This document shows positions 8,886-17,594 of a stretch of 31,507 bases of DNA, piece after piece. Numbering within the stretch: the stretch's first letter is position 1; every line of letters begins with the position of its first letter. Both the position numbers and the translations under genes were made by a program. The stretch covers positions 1 to 31,507 of the forward strand of contig CALTXP010000007.1 in assembly GCA_943913325.1 (NCBI GenBank), read 5' to 3'. The notes under the pieces are model-generated. The model saw nothing but the letters and a program-made list of their open reading frames with translations, made no database searches and was not told the origin of the DNA. Source of the DNA: an uncultured Anaerococcus sp. Its GTDB lineage: Bacteria; Bacillota; Clostridia; Tissierellales; Peptoniphilaceae.

Positions 8886-9849
8886 AAATGATATAAAACT
8901 TAAAATACTTTCAGTTCTTCTAGCTATTTTTATGTGGACTTTTGTAATAAATTCTACTAATCCTACGGTAAATAAAACATATAGGAATATTCCAATAGTT
9001 ATTAAAAATCAGGACAGCCTAGAAAAGTCTGGATACACTATAGTAGGTAACGATGAACCTTTAACTACGAATATTAAATTAAAAGGTACTCGCGAAAAAT
9101 TAGTTGGACTTAAAAGTTCTAATATTTATGCTTATATTGACATAGCGGATGTTAAGGAAGGGATTCAATCAGTTAAGATAGTTGTTGATACACCTTCAGC
9201 GGTAACAGTAGATGAGCTAGAGCCAGAAGAGATAAACCTTAATATTCAAAAAGTTATAGAGAAAAAAGTGCCAGTTAATTTAATAATTAGCGATAAGATT
9301 AAAGATGGAAGAATTGTAGAAGTTAATGAACTTTCACCAAAGAATATAAAAGTAAAGGGACCTGCTTCATATATTAATAAGATTGATAGGGCAGAAGTAA
9401 GAATTGATGATATGGATCTACTTGATGGAAAGATTCATAGCTTACCTGTAACAATCCTTGATAGGAGTGGTAAAAAAATTTCTGGATTAAATATTTCAAA
9501 TGAAGATATAAATGTATCATTCTTAGTTTATGAAACTAAGAAAGTCCCAGTTGATTTAACTACAACAGGTCAGCTTGCTGAAGGATTTGAGGAAAGTTCT
9601 AGAGAAGTATCTCCAAATAAGGTGGTTATAAAAGGTCCAGAGTCTATTATTAGAGATATCGATAAGATAAATACAAAAGCAATTAATATAAATAATTTAA
9701 AATCAGCTTCTAACGGAGATGTAAGGTTAGACTTACCTGAATATGTTGAGGTCTATAATGGTGAGAATCTAGTCAACTATAGAATCGATGTACAAAAAAA
9801 GTCTGATAGTGATAAAGATGATGGCAAAGAAGCAGAAGAAGATGAGTGA
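8875..9849 (+). CDS. cdaR: YbbR-domain regulator of CdaA
   Basis: A 324-residue protein with one N-terminal membrane anchor (about residues 9-27, ILSVLLAIFMWTFVINS) followed by tandem YbbR domains outside the cell. Repeated elements of the kind VPVNLIISDKIKDG...PKNIKVKGP and VPVDLTTTGQLAEGFE...PNKVVIKGP show at least two clear repeats plus more divergent ones. The tail is strongly acidic (DKDDGKEAEEDE). CdaR proteins bind CdaA and tune its activity. The start overlaps the cdaA end by 11 nt, so translation is probably coupled. Confidence 0.93.
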   Translation: MNNKNDIKLKILSVLLAIFMWTFVINSTNPTVNKTYRNIPIVIKNQDSLEKSGYTIVGNDEPLTTNIKLKGTREKLVGLKSSNIYAYIDIADVKEGIQSVKIVVDTPSAVTVDELEPEEINLNIQKVIEKKVPVNLIISDKIKDGRIVEVNELSPKNIKVKGPASYINKIDRAEVRIDDMDLLDGKIHSLPVTILDRSGKKISGLNISNEDINVSFLVYETKKVPVDLTTTGQLAEGFEESSREVSPNKVVIKGPESIIRDIDKINTKAININNLKSASNGDVRLDLPEYVEVYNGENLVNYRIDVQKKSDSDKDDGKEAEEDE

Positions 9850-11158
9850 TGAAATTTTAGAAGAACTAGAAGCTAATGGTTATAAAACTTACTTGGTAGG
9901 TGGCTGTGTAAGAGATGAGATTTTAAGAAGAAAAAATTATGATATAGATATTACTAGTCAAGCTAAGCCTTGTGAGATAAAAAAGATTTTTAAGGACTAT
10001 AAGCTTATTGATATAGGAGCTAGGTTTGGAACAATAAAAGTAATTAAAGATGGTAAAGAATATGAAATAACGACTATGAGAAAAGAATCTTCTTACAAGG
10101 ATAATAGGCATCCTGATGAAATAGAATTTTCAGATGATATTTATGAAGATTTAAAAAGACGTGATTTCACTATAAATGCTATGGCTAAAAGAAATAATGA
10201 AATTATAGATCCCTTTGATGGAAAAAGAGATATAAACTTAAAGGTCATTAGAGCTGTAGGTGATGCTTATGATCGCATAAATGAGGATATGCTTAGAGCT
10301 TTAAGGGCAGTAAGATTTGCAACAACGCTTGATTTTAAAATTGAAGATGATTTAAAAAAAGCTATTAGAAATAATAGTAGATCAATTTTAGATATATCTA
10401 AAGAACGCATACAAGTAGAGATAAATAAGATCTTATTATCAAATAATCCAAGTAGAGGAATAAAATTACTGGATGAAGTTGGATTATTAGAATATATTTT
10501 CCCAGAACTTTATAGAACAAAAGGATTTGACCAACATTCGACTTTTCATTCAGAAGATGTGTATAATCATAGCCTAACTGTTCTAGCAAAAACTCCTCCT
10601 ATCCTAAAAGTTAGGATGGCAGCTTTATATCATGACGTTGGTAAGCTGGATACTTTCTTCTTGGATGAAAAAGGCGAAGGAAGATTTTTTGGACATCAAA
10701 ATTTATCACAAGATCTTTTGATAAATAGACTAAAAGATCTTAAATACTCTAATAAGTTTATTGAAGAGAGCTCTATTTTAGTAAAAAGACATATGGATAA
10801 TACAAATACCTATACTAAAAAATCCATCAGAAAGCTTTTAAGAAATATTGGAGAAGATAATACATTAAATTTATTTGCCTTACAAAGAGCTGATGTGCTT
10901 GCTACAAACTATGCTGATGATTCAAATATAAATCTAGGTATAAAGCTTCTAGAAGAAGTGAAAAAAGATGATGTTCCTAATCGTAGAAGTCAGATAAAAA
11001 TTGATGGCAATGATTTAAAAAAATTAGGTTTTAAAGAGGGCAAAGAACTAGGTGATACTCTTAGAAAAATAGAAAATTTGATATATGATGAAAAACTTAA
11101 GAATAATAAGAAAGATATTATAAATCACATTAATTCTAGACTTAAAAATGTTGATTGA
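9842..11158 (+). CDS. cca: CCA tRNA nucleotidyltransferase with HD domain
   Basis: A class II CCA-adding enzyme of 438 residues that builds or repairs the 3' CCA end of tRNAs. Motifs in order: YLVGGCVRDEIL with the flexible GG at Gly20-Gly21, the metal-binding pair Asp34/Asp36 in YDIDIT, RRDFTINAMA, and EDMLRALRAVRFA. An HD phosphohydrolase motif follows at His264-Asp265 (LYHDVGKLD). ATG 9842 is chosen because it overlaps the cdaR stop by 8 nt and gives the usual N-terminus. Longer frames from 9788 or 9818 add basic residues not expected in the family. The ribosome binding site is weak (GAAGAAG). Confidence 0.92.
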   Translation: MSDEILEELEANGYKTYLVGGCVRDEILRRKNYDIDITSQAKPCEIKKIFKDYKLIDIGARFGTIKVIKDGKEYEITTMRKESSYKDNRHPDEIEFSDDIYEDLKRRDFTINAMAKRNNEIIDPFDGKRDINLKVIRAVGDAYDRINEDMLRALRAVRFATTLDFKIEDDLKKAIRNNSRSILDISKERIQVEINKILLSNNPSRGIKLLDEVGLLEYIFPELYRTKGFDQHSTFHSEDVYNHSLTVLAKTPPILKVRMAALYHDVGKLDTFFLDEKGEGRFFGHQNLSQDLLINRLKDLKYSNKFIEESSILVKRHMDNTNTYTKKSIRKLLRNIGEDNTLNLFALQRADVLATNYADDSNINLGIKLLEEVKKDDVPNRRSQIKIDGNDLKKLGFKEGKELGDTLRKIENLIYDEKLKNNKKDIINHINSRLKNVD

Positions 11159-11179
11159 GTAATATAAAAGTAGTATATT
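11151..11179 (+). promoter_or_regulatory. Likely promoter of tig
   Basis: TTGATT (11151-11156) and TATATT (11174-11179) are spaced by 17 nt. The -35 lies in the last codons of cca. This would start a tig transcript about 28 nt before its start codon. Confidence 0.5.
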
Positions 11180-11213
11180 AGACAAATGAGTAGCTATAAA
11201 GCAGGAGGAAGAA

Positions 11214-12587
11214 ATGACAGAATTAAAATCTCATGAAAATAACCTTGCAAAATTTGAATTTGATGTTGCTTATGATGATTTTGCAAAAGCTGTAAATACA
11301 GTTTATAACAGAAATAAAAGAAGATATAGAGTTGATGGATTTAGAGCAGGTCATGTTCCAAGAAAAGTTCTTGAGAAAATGTATGGCCCAGAAATTTTTT
11401 ATGATGAAGCTATCCAAATAGTTTTCCCTGAACCTTATGAAAAAGCTATCGAAGACTTAGAGCTTGAACCAATCGATCAACCATCTGTTGATTTAGACGA
11501 TATAGAAAAAGACAAAGACATTACTTTTAAAGTTGAAGTAGAAACAAAACCACATCCTACTTTAGGAGATTACTCTGAACTTATTATAGAAGAAGTAGAG
11601 TCAGAAGTAAATGATGAAGATGTCGAAGCTGAACTTAAAAAACAACAAGAAGAAAATGCTAGAATAGTCCCAGTTGAAGATAGAGCAGCCAAGATGGGTG
11701 ATACTGTAAATATCGACTTTGATGGATACCTTGACGGTGAGAGATTTGAAGGCGGTAAGGCAAGTGATTATGATCTAGTATTAGGATCTAATACTTTCAT
11801 CGAAGGATTTGAAGAACAAGTAGAAGGTCATAAGACAGGTGATAAGTTTGATGTTAATGTAACATTCCCAGAAGATTATCAAGCTAAAGAATTCCAAGGC
11901 AAAGATGCTAAGTTTGAAGTAGAAATTAACTCTGTTACAGAAAAAGAATTACCAGAATTAGATGATGAATTTGCTATGGATATCTCTGAATTTGATACAT
12001 TAGATGAGCTAAAGGCTGATCTTAAAGAAAATCTTAAAGAAGAAAAGGCTGACTATGCTAAAAATATGATGCAAAATGAAGCTATAGAAGCCCTAGTAGA
12101 ATTAAGTGAAGTAAGTGCTCCAGAATCTTTAGTAAATAAAGAAATTGATATTGAGATGCAAAATCTTGATCAAAGATTACAACAAATGGGAATTGGTCTT
12201 AGCCAATATGTTGAAATGACACAAATGGACATGGATCAAATTAGAGAACAATATAGAGCTCAAGCAGAAGAAAAAGTAAAAGCTAATCTTGTAATGGATG
12301 AAGTAGCTCTAAAAGAATCCTTTGATGTAACAGATGAAGAAATCGAAGAAGAAATAAACGAATCAGCTAAAATGTATGGTGTTGATGATATCGAAAAATT
12401 CAAAGAAATCTTTAGAAGCAATGTATCAGAAGATACTATAAAAGAAAATATTAGAAGACGTAAGGCTGTTGAGTTATTAGTAGATAATGCAAAAGCTTTA
12501 CCTCATGAAGAGTATCATAAAGCTGTAGGTGATGATCATGATCATGATCATAGTGAAGAATCTAAAGAAGAAAGTGAAGAAAACTAA
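11214..12587 (+). CDS. tig: Trigger factor
   Basis: This 457-residue ribosome-bound chaperone and prolyl isomerase helps new chains fold. The N-domain has the ribosome-docking loop as Gly42-Phe-Arg-Ala-Gly (GFRAGHVPRKVLE). The FKBP-type domain follows at about 155-240 (GDTVNIDFDGYLDGERFEGG), then the helical C-domain. The C-terminus is unusual: an acidic stretch with alternating Asp and His (DDHDHDHSEESKEESEE) that could bind metal or give a flexible tail. GGAGGAAG precedes ATG. It heads the classic tig-clpP-clpX order. Confidence 0.96.
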   Translation: MTELKSHENNLAKFEFDVAYDDFAKAVNTVYNRNKRRYRVDGFRAGHVPRKVLEKMYGPEIFYDEAIQIVFPEPYEKAIEDLELEPIDQPSVDLDDIEKDKDITFKVEVETKPHPTLGDYSELIIEEVESEVNDEDVEAELKKQQEENARIVPVEDRAAKMGDTVNIDFDGYLDGERFEGGKASDYDLVLGSNTFIEGFEEQVEGHKTGDKFDVNVTFPEDYQAKEFQGKDAKFEVEINSVTEKELPELDDEFAMDISEFDTLDELKADLKENLKEEKADYAKNMMQNEAIEALVELSEVSAPESLVNKEIDIEMQNLDQRLQQMGIGLSQYVEMTQMDMDQIREQYRAQAEEKVKANLVMDEVALKESFDVTDEEIEEEINESAKMYGVDDIEKFKEIFRSNVSEDTIKENIRRRKAVELLVDNAKALPHEEYHKAVGDDHDHDHSEESKEESEEN

Positions 12588-12623
12588 GATATTATCCTCC
12601 ATTTATAAATAAAAGGAGATTTT

Positions 12624-13217
12624 ATGAAGGCAAGAAATTACTTAGTACCAACTGTAGTAGAATCAACTAACAAAGGCGAAAGAGCCTATGATATATATTC
12701 AAGATTACTAAAAGATAGGATCATATTCCTATCAGGTGAGGTCAATGATCAAATGAGTGATATAATCATTGCCCAATTACTATTTTTAGAAAGTGAAGAT
12801 CCTGATAAAGATATCCAATTTTACATCAATTCTCCAGGTGGAGTTGTAACAAGTGGTCTTGCAATTTATGATACAATGAATTATATCAAACCAGACGTAT
12901 CCACAATTTGTATAGGACAAGCAGCTTCTATGGGAGCGGTACTCTTATCATCAGGGACTAAGGGCAAGAGATTTTCTTTACCAAACTCAAATATTATGAT
13001 TCACCAACCAAGCGGTGGTGCTCAAGGTCAAGCTTCGGATATAGTTATTCAAGCTGAGCAAATCATAAAAATAAAGGAAAGATTAAACCATATCCTTGCA
13101 AGCAATACAGATCAAGACCTGGAAAAAATAGAAAAAGATACAGATCGTGATTTTGCCATGACAGCTGAAGAAGCACTTAACTACGGCTTAATCGATCAAG
13201 TAATTGAAAGTAAGTAG
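12624..13217 (+). CDS. clpP: ATP-dependent Clp protease proteolytic subunit
   Basis: The 197-residue serine peptidase forms the barrel of the ClpXP protease. The triad is complete: Ser102 in GQAASMGAVLL, His127 in MIHQPSGGAQGQ, and Asp176 in TDRDFAM, with the same spacing as E. coli ClpP. The family tail EALNYGLIDQVI is present. AAAGGAG precedes ATG. A 36-nt gap separates it from tig with no terminator, and clpX follows 6 nt later. Confidence 0.97.
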   Translation: MKARNYLVPTVVESTNKGERAYDIYSRLLKDRIIFLSGEVNDQMSDIIIAQLLFLESEDPDKDIQFYINSPGGVVTSGLAIYDTMNYIKPDVSTICIGQAASMGAVLLSSGTKGKRFSLPNSNIMIHQPSGGAQGQASDIVIQAEQIIKIKERLNHILASNTDQDLEKIEKDTDRDFAMTAEEALNYGLIDQVIESK

Positions 13218-13223
13218 GAAAAT

Positions 13224-14453
13224 ATGGCAAACTTCGAAGGTGAAGATGTAAAATGCTCCTTCTGTGGCAAGGATAGTTCCCAAGTAGATCGTATAATAGC
13301 AGGAGCAGATGCTTATATATGCAATGAATGCGTAGATTTATGTAGTGAAATTATTAATGCAGAAGTAAAACATAAAAATGATTACTTTGATGAAGATGGT
13401 AAGGTAAATCTTTCTACACCAAAGGAAATTAATGAATTTTTAAATGACTATGTCATTGGTCAAGATGAGGCTAAAAAAACTCTATCAGTAGCAGTTTATA
13501 ATCACTATAAGAGAATAAATGCAAATAATGAAGATATGGATGAAGTAGAATTACAAAAATCTAATATCTTGATGCTAGGACCAACAGGCTCTGGTAAAAC
13601 ATTACTTGCTCAAACCTTAGCAAATAAGTTAAATGTACCATTTGCAATTGCAGACGCTACAAGTCTTACTGAAGCAGGATATGTAGGAGAAGATGTAGAA
13701 AATATTATATTAAAGCTTATCCAAGCAGCAGATTATGATATTGAAGCTGCTGAGCACGGTATAATCTATGTCGATGAGATCGATAAGATCACTCGTAAGA
13801 GTGAAAATCCATCTATAACTCGTGACGTATCTGGTGAAGGTGTTCAACAAGCACTTCTAAAATTAATAGAAGGTACAGAAGCTAATGTACCACCACAAGG
13901 TGGTAGAAAACATCCTAGTCAAGAGTACATCCAAGTAGATACAAGTAATATTTTATTTATTCTAGGTGGTGCTTTTGATGGTATTGAAGATATAATCAAT
14001 CGCAGGCAAGCTCAAAAGACTATAGGTTTTGGTGCTGAGATAAAGTCAAATGACCGTGTTGCAAACTTATCTGATGTTAATACTGAAGATTTGCTAAAGT
14101 TTGGCTTGATACCAGAATTTATTGGTAGAGTTCCAATTATTGTTACTTTAGATAGTCTTGATGAGGATGCTTTAATTCGTATACTAAAAGAACCTAAAAA
14201 TTCTTTGATCAAGCAATATCAAAAGTTATTCGATTTAGATAATGTGAAATTAACATTTGAAGATAAGGCAATTAAGGAAATAGCTGATAAGGCCATTGCT
14301 CAAAAAACTGGTGCAAGAGGACTTAGGACTATACTTGAAGACTTGCTTTTAGATGTTATGTATGATATACCCTCAAGGACTAAAATAAAAGAAGTAGTTG
14401 TTACAAAAGAGTCGATTAATGATCACTCTAAACTAAAATATAAGAAAAATTAA
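13224..14453 (+). CDS. clpX: ATP-dependent Clp protease ATP-binding subunit ClpX
   Basis: This 409-residue AAA+ unfoldase feeds proteins into ClpP. The zinc-binding domain has Cys11, Cys14, Cys33 and Cys36. The Walker A site is GPTGSGKT with Lys125, Walker B is VDEIDKI with Asp184 and Glu185, and sensor 2 is GARGLRTI. The ClpP-docking IGF loop is present in KTIGFGAEI. Length is typical. The gene follows clpP directly and is ended by a hairpin that sits just before lon. Confidence 0.97.
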   Translation: MANFEGEDVKCSFCGKDSSQVDRIIAGADAYICNECVDLCSEIINAEVKHKNDYFDEDGKVNLSTPKEINEFLNDYVIGQDEAKKTLSVAVYNHYKRINANNEDMDEVELQKSNILMLGPTGSGKTLLAQTLANKLNVPFAIADATSLTEAGYVGEDVENIILKLIQAADYDIEAAEHGIIYVDEIDKITRKSENPSITRDVSGEGVQQALLKLIEGTEANVPPQGGRKHPSQEYIQVDTSNILFILGGAFDGIEDIINRRQAQKTIGFGAEIKSNDRVANLSDVNTEDLLKFGLIPEFIGRVPIIVTLDSLDEDALIRILKEPKNSLIKQYQKLFDLDNVKLTFEDKAIKEIADKAIAQKTGARGLRTILEDLLLDVMYDIPSRTKIKEVVVTKESINDHSKLKYKKN

Positions 14454-14465
14454 GTAAAGATAAGT

Positions 14466-14494
14466 AAAAGGGGATGCTAGTCATTCCCTTTTTT
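14466..14494 (+). terminator. Terminator-like hairpin between clpX and lon
   Basis: An 11-bp stem (14466-14476 with 14482-14492, one G-T pair) with a 5-nt loop merges into a run of six T. The lon start codon lies only 16 nt downstream, so lon must be reached by readthrough or by a promoter inside clpX. The 3' arm can also pair with the lon ribosome binding site (see next entry). Confidence 0.7.
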
Positions 14495-14504
14495 AAAAGG
14501 GAGT
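14483..14504 (+). promoter_or_regulatory. Alternative hairpin covering the lon ribosome binding site
   Basis: ATTCCCTTT (14483-14491) can pair with AAAGGGAGT (14496-14504), 9 bp with one G-T pair and a 4-nt loop. This masks the AAAGGGAG that precedes the lon ATG at 14510. It shares its left arm with the terminator hairpin, so the two cannot form together. A regulatory role is inferred from the sequence only. Confidence 0.45.
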
Positions 14505-14509
14505 TAAAG

Positions 14510-16840
14510 ATGGCAGATGTTTATAAACTAAGCACAAATGAATATCCTTTAGTGCCTCTTAGAGGACTATGGGCATTTCCTAATACTATAATAAATTTTG
14601 ACTGTGCTAGAGCTATCTCAAAAAAAGCAATTGAAGATGCTAATATTAGAAATACAGATATATTTCTAGTAAATCAAAAGAATATTTTTGATGAAAATCC
14701 ACATACTGATGCTCTTTATGATTATGGAATGGTAGTAGGTATAAAAGAATCATTTACCCTTCCTAATGGTGATTTGAGAGTCTATGTTGAAGCAAAATCA
14801 ATTGCAAAGGTCAACGAAATAAATATAGCTGAAGGCTTTTATAGGGCAAGTGTAAAGCAATACACTTATATAGAAGAAAATGAAGAAATAACAGCCAAAA
14901 AAGAGGCCTTAAGAAAGCTATTAATAGAGGATTTTAAAAATTATGTAGAGCTTGATGGCAATATATATGATGAATCAGTATTTTCAATGGGGGAAATTCA
15001 TAATCTTCATAGACTTGCTGATGTAATAATTTATCATTTAGATTTAAAAGCTGAAGAATATTACAGGCTACTTAAAGAGCTAGATACAGAATCTCGCCTT
15101 ACTTTATTGCATGAAATTTTAACTAGGGAAATAGAACTTAAGAGTCTAAGCCTTGAAATAGATCAAGAAGTTCAAGAAAATATTAACCAATCTCAAAAGG
15201 AATATTTTCTTAGAGAAAAGATTGATGCAATCCAAAAAGAATTAAATGAAACAACTGGTGAGTATGAAAGCGAAGCCACAGAACTTATAGATAAGATTAA
15301 AAAGCTAAAAATAGATGAGGATAGCAAAAAATCTTTATTAAAGGATGCTAATAGACTTGCCTCTATACCTGAAATGAGTCCTGATTATGGTGTTATTAGT
15401 GCTTATCTAGACTTTGTAGTTAATTTACCTTGGGATAAAAAATCTAAAGATAAATTAGATATAAAAAGATCTCAAAAGATCTTAAACGAGGATCATTATG
15501 GTCTAGATGAGGTTAAAGAACGTATCTTAGAATCTATTGCAGTAAAAATTAAAAATAAAGATAGCCAAGGCACAGTTCTATGTTTGGTAGGGCCTCCTGG
15601 AGTTGGTAAAACTTCTATAGCTAAATCTATAGCACGCGCTTTAGACCGTAAATTTGTAACTATGAGACTTGGTGGCGTTACTGATGAATCCGAGATTAGG
15701 GGACATAGGAGAACATATGTAGGTGCTATGGCTGGAAGGCTTATGGCAAATATCAATAGATCTAATGTTAAGAATCCAGTGTTTTTATTAGATGAAATTG
15801 ATAAGCTTGGATCAGATTTTAGAGGAGATCCATCATCAGCCTTGCTAGAAGTTCTAGATGCTGAGCAAAATGATAAATTTATAGATAGATATATAGATAT
15901 ACCATTTGATTTATCAGATGTATTTTTTATTACAACAGCAAATGATGCAAATGAAATTCCTGATGCTCTTTATGATAGGTTAGAGATTATTGAGCTTTCT
16001 GGTTATACTCTAAATGAAAAATTAAATATAGCGAAGAAATATTTAGTATCTAAAGAAAAAGAAAAAAATGGGCTAAAAGAAAATGAGCTTACAATTTCTG
16101 ATAGCGTCTTAGAAGCAATTATAAAAAATTATACTAGAGAAGCTGGAGTACGTGAATTAGAAAGACTCATAGCAAAAATTTGTAGACGCGCGGTAAAAGA
16201 AATCTTAGAAGGTAAAGACCAAGTCAGGGTTACAATGGCTAACTATAATAAGTATCTTGGTAGAGAAAGATTTTTAGAAGATCATATATCTCGTGAAGAT
16301 AAGATAGGCGTTGTAAATGGCCTAGCCTGGACATCCGTTGGTGGAACTATGCTCACTGTAGAAGCAAATGTCATGGATGGTAAGGGAAATGTAGAATTTA
16401 CAGGTTCTCTTGGTGATGTCATGAAAGAAAGTGGACAAGCTGCTATGACATATATAAGGTCCAATGCTAATAAGTTAGGTATAAAAGGTAAATTTTATGA
16501 TGATAAGGATATCCACGTCCATGTACCAGAAGGAGCCACTCCAAAGGATGGGCCATCAGCGGGTATAACAATGACGACAGCTATGGTAAGTGCTCTTACT
16601 GGAAAAAAAGCTAGAAATAATATAGCTATGACTGGTGAGGTTACTATTACAGGAGATGTATTAGCAATAGGTGGATTAAAAGAAAAAGCCTTAGCTGCCT
16701 ATAGCTATGGTATAAGAGATGTAATAATACCTAAGGAAAATAAAAGAGATACAGAAGATATACCAAAGGAAATTAGAGATAAGATTAATTTTATAGAAGT
16801 TTCAAATGTTTCAGAAGTTATAGATAGGACTTTGATATGA
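14510..16840 (+). CDS. lon: ATP-dependent Lon protease
   Basis: A 776-residue cytosolic AAA+ protease degrading damaged and regulatory proteins. The N-terminal LON domain begins with PLVPLRGLWAFPN. A coiled-coil with SQKEYFLREKIDAIQKELNE follows, then Walker A GPPGVGKT (Lys367) and Walker B FLLDEIDKL. The protease domain has the Ser683/Lys726 dyad in PKDGPSAGIT and GGLKEKALAA, with the same 43-residue spacing as E. coli Lon. ATG 14510 is chosen because AAAGGGAG precedes it; the in-frame ATG at 14474 lies inside a terminator-like hairpin and would add residues atypical for Lon. The stop overlaps engB (ATGA). Confidence 0.96.
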   Translation: MADVYKLSTNEYPLVPLRGLWAFPNTIINFDCARAISKKAIEDANIRNTDIFLVNQKNIFDENPHTDALYDYGMVVGIKESFTLPNGDLRVYVEAKSIAKVNEINIAEGFYRASVKQYTYIEENEEITAKKEALRKLLIEDFKNYVELDGNIYDESVFSMGEIHNLHRLADVIIYHLDLKAEEYYRLLKELDTESRLTLLHEILTREIELKSLSLEIDQEVQENINQSQKEYFLREKIDAIQKELNETTGEYESEATELIDKIKKLKIDEDSKKSLLKDANRLASIPEMSPDYGVISAYLDFVVNLPWDKKSKDKLDIKRSQKILNEDHYGLDEVKERILESIAVKIKNKDSQGTVLCLVGPPGVGKTSIAKSIARALDRKFVTMRLGGVTDESEIRGHRRTYVGAMAGRLMANINRSNVKNPVFLLDEIDKLGSDFRGDPSSALLEVLDAEQNDKFIDRYIDIPFDLSDVFFITTANDANEIPDALYDRLEIIELSGYTLNEKLNIAKKYLVSKEKEKNGLKENELTISDSVLEAIIKNYTREAGVRELERLIAKICRRAVKEILEGKDQVRVTMANYNKYLGRERFLEDHISREDKIGVVNGLAWTSVGGTMLTVEANVMDGKGNVEFTGSLGDVMKESGQAAMTYIRSNANKLGIKGKFYDDKDIHVHVPEGATPKDGPSAGITMTTAMVSALTGKKARNNIAMTGEVTITGDVLAIGGLKEKALAAYSYGIRDVIIPKENKRDTEDIPKEIRDKINFIEVSNVSEVIDRTLI

Positions 16841-17424
16841 AATTTAAAAAAATAGGTTTAGAACAAGTAGCTGGCTTTAAATCTCAGTGGCCAGATGAAT
16901 CTATAGATGAGATAGCTTTCGTTGGTAGATCCAATGTAGGTAAATCTTCTTTTATAAATGCGTTTTTAGGAAGAAGAAATTTGGCAAAAACATCATCTAA
17001 ACCTGGAAAGACTAGGACTATCAATTTTTATAATATAGACAATAAATTTAGATTAGTAGATTTGCCAGGCTACGGCTATGCCAAAGTTTCAAAAACTGAA
17101 AAAGCAAAGTGGGATAAGCTTATTAATGAATACCTTCATGATAGAGAAAATCTTAAAGAGGTCTTTCTTTTAGTAGATATTAGGCATGATCCAACTGAGC
17201 TTGACTCTAAAATGTATGAGTGGATAATTGATTCTGGATTTACAGGTTTTGTAATAGCTACAAAATACGATAAGATTTCAAAAAATCAATTAGCAAAGCA
17301 TATTAAGGCTATAAAGAATAAATTAAATATTGAAGATGAGGGACTGATTTTTGCATATTCATCAGAGAATAAACACAATCTAGCTGTAATCCATGAGCAG
17401 GTAGAAGTTATAGTAAGCAATTAA
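16837..17424 (+). CDS. engB: Ribosome biogenesis GTP-binding protein EngB/YsxC
   Basis: A 195-residue GTPase of the TrmE-Era-EngA-EngB class, needed for large ribosomal subunit assembly. The P-loop is GRSNVGKSS (Gly30-Ser38), followed by KPGKTRTINFY (G2), DLPGYGYAK (G3) and TKYDK (G4). Length is standard. It starts inside the lon stop codon (ATGA overlap), matching the conserved lon-engB order in Firmicutes. Confidence 0.96.
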   Translation: MKFKKIGLEQVAGFKSQWPDESIDEIAFVGRSNVGKSSFINAFLGRRNLAKTSSKPGKTRTINFYNIDNKFRLVDLPGYGYAKVSKTEKAKWDKLINEYLHDRENLKEVFLLVDIRHDPTELDSKMYEWIIDSGFTGFVIATKYDKISKNQLAKHIKAIKNKLNIEDEGLIFAYSSENKHNLAVIHEQVEVIVSN

Positions 17425-17441
17425 ACTATATCAAGATTTAT

Positions 17442-17496
17442 AAGAGACTCTTGAAAATAATTTTAGAATGCATTATTTTTAAGCAGTCTCTTTTTA
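17442..17496 (+). terminator. Strong terminator after engB
   Basis: A stem of about 20 bp (17442-17461 with 17472-17492) contains one G-T pair and a single bulged C at 17484. The loop is 10 nt and a T-rich tract follows. Confidence 0.85.
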
Positions 17497-17534
17497 TATA
17501 TAAATTAATTTTGTTATAAATAAACTGAAAACCC

Positions 17535-17563
17535 TTGCATTAATTTCTTTTCTTTGTTAACAT
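17535..17563 (+). promoter_or_regulatory. Possible promoter of the flavoprotein gene
   Basis: TTGCAT and TAACAT are spaced by 17 nt, ending about 32 nt before the start codon at 17595 and downstream of a strong terminator. Both hexamers are imperfect. Confidence 0.35.
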
Positions 17564-17594
17564 TATAGCTGTAACAAATTCATAGGAGGAGTGT

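Noticed and set aside
14474..14509. Upstream start codon for lon adding 12 residues
   Set aside because: It lies within the terminator-like hairpin and lacks a ribosome binding site, whereas AAAGGGAG precedes ATG 14510.
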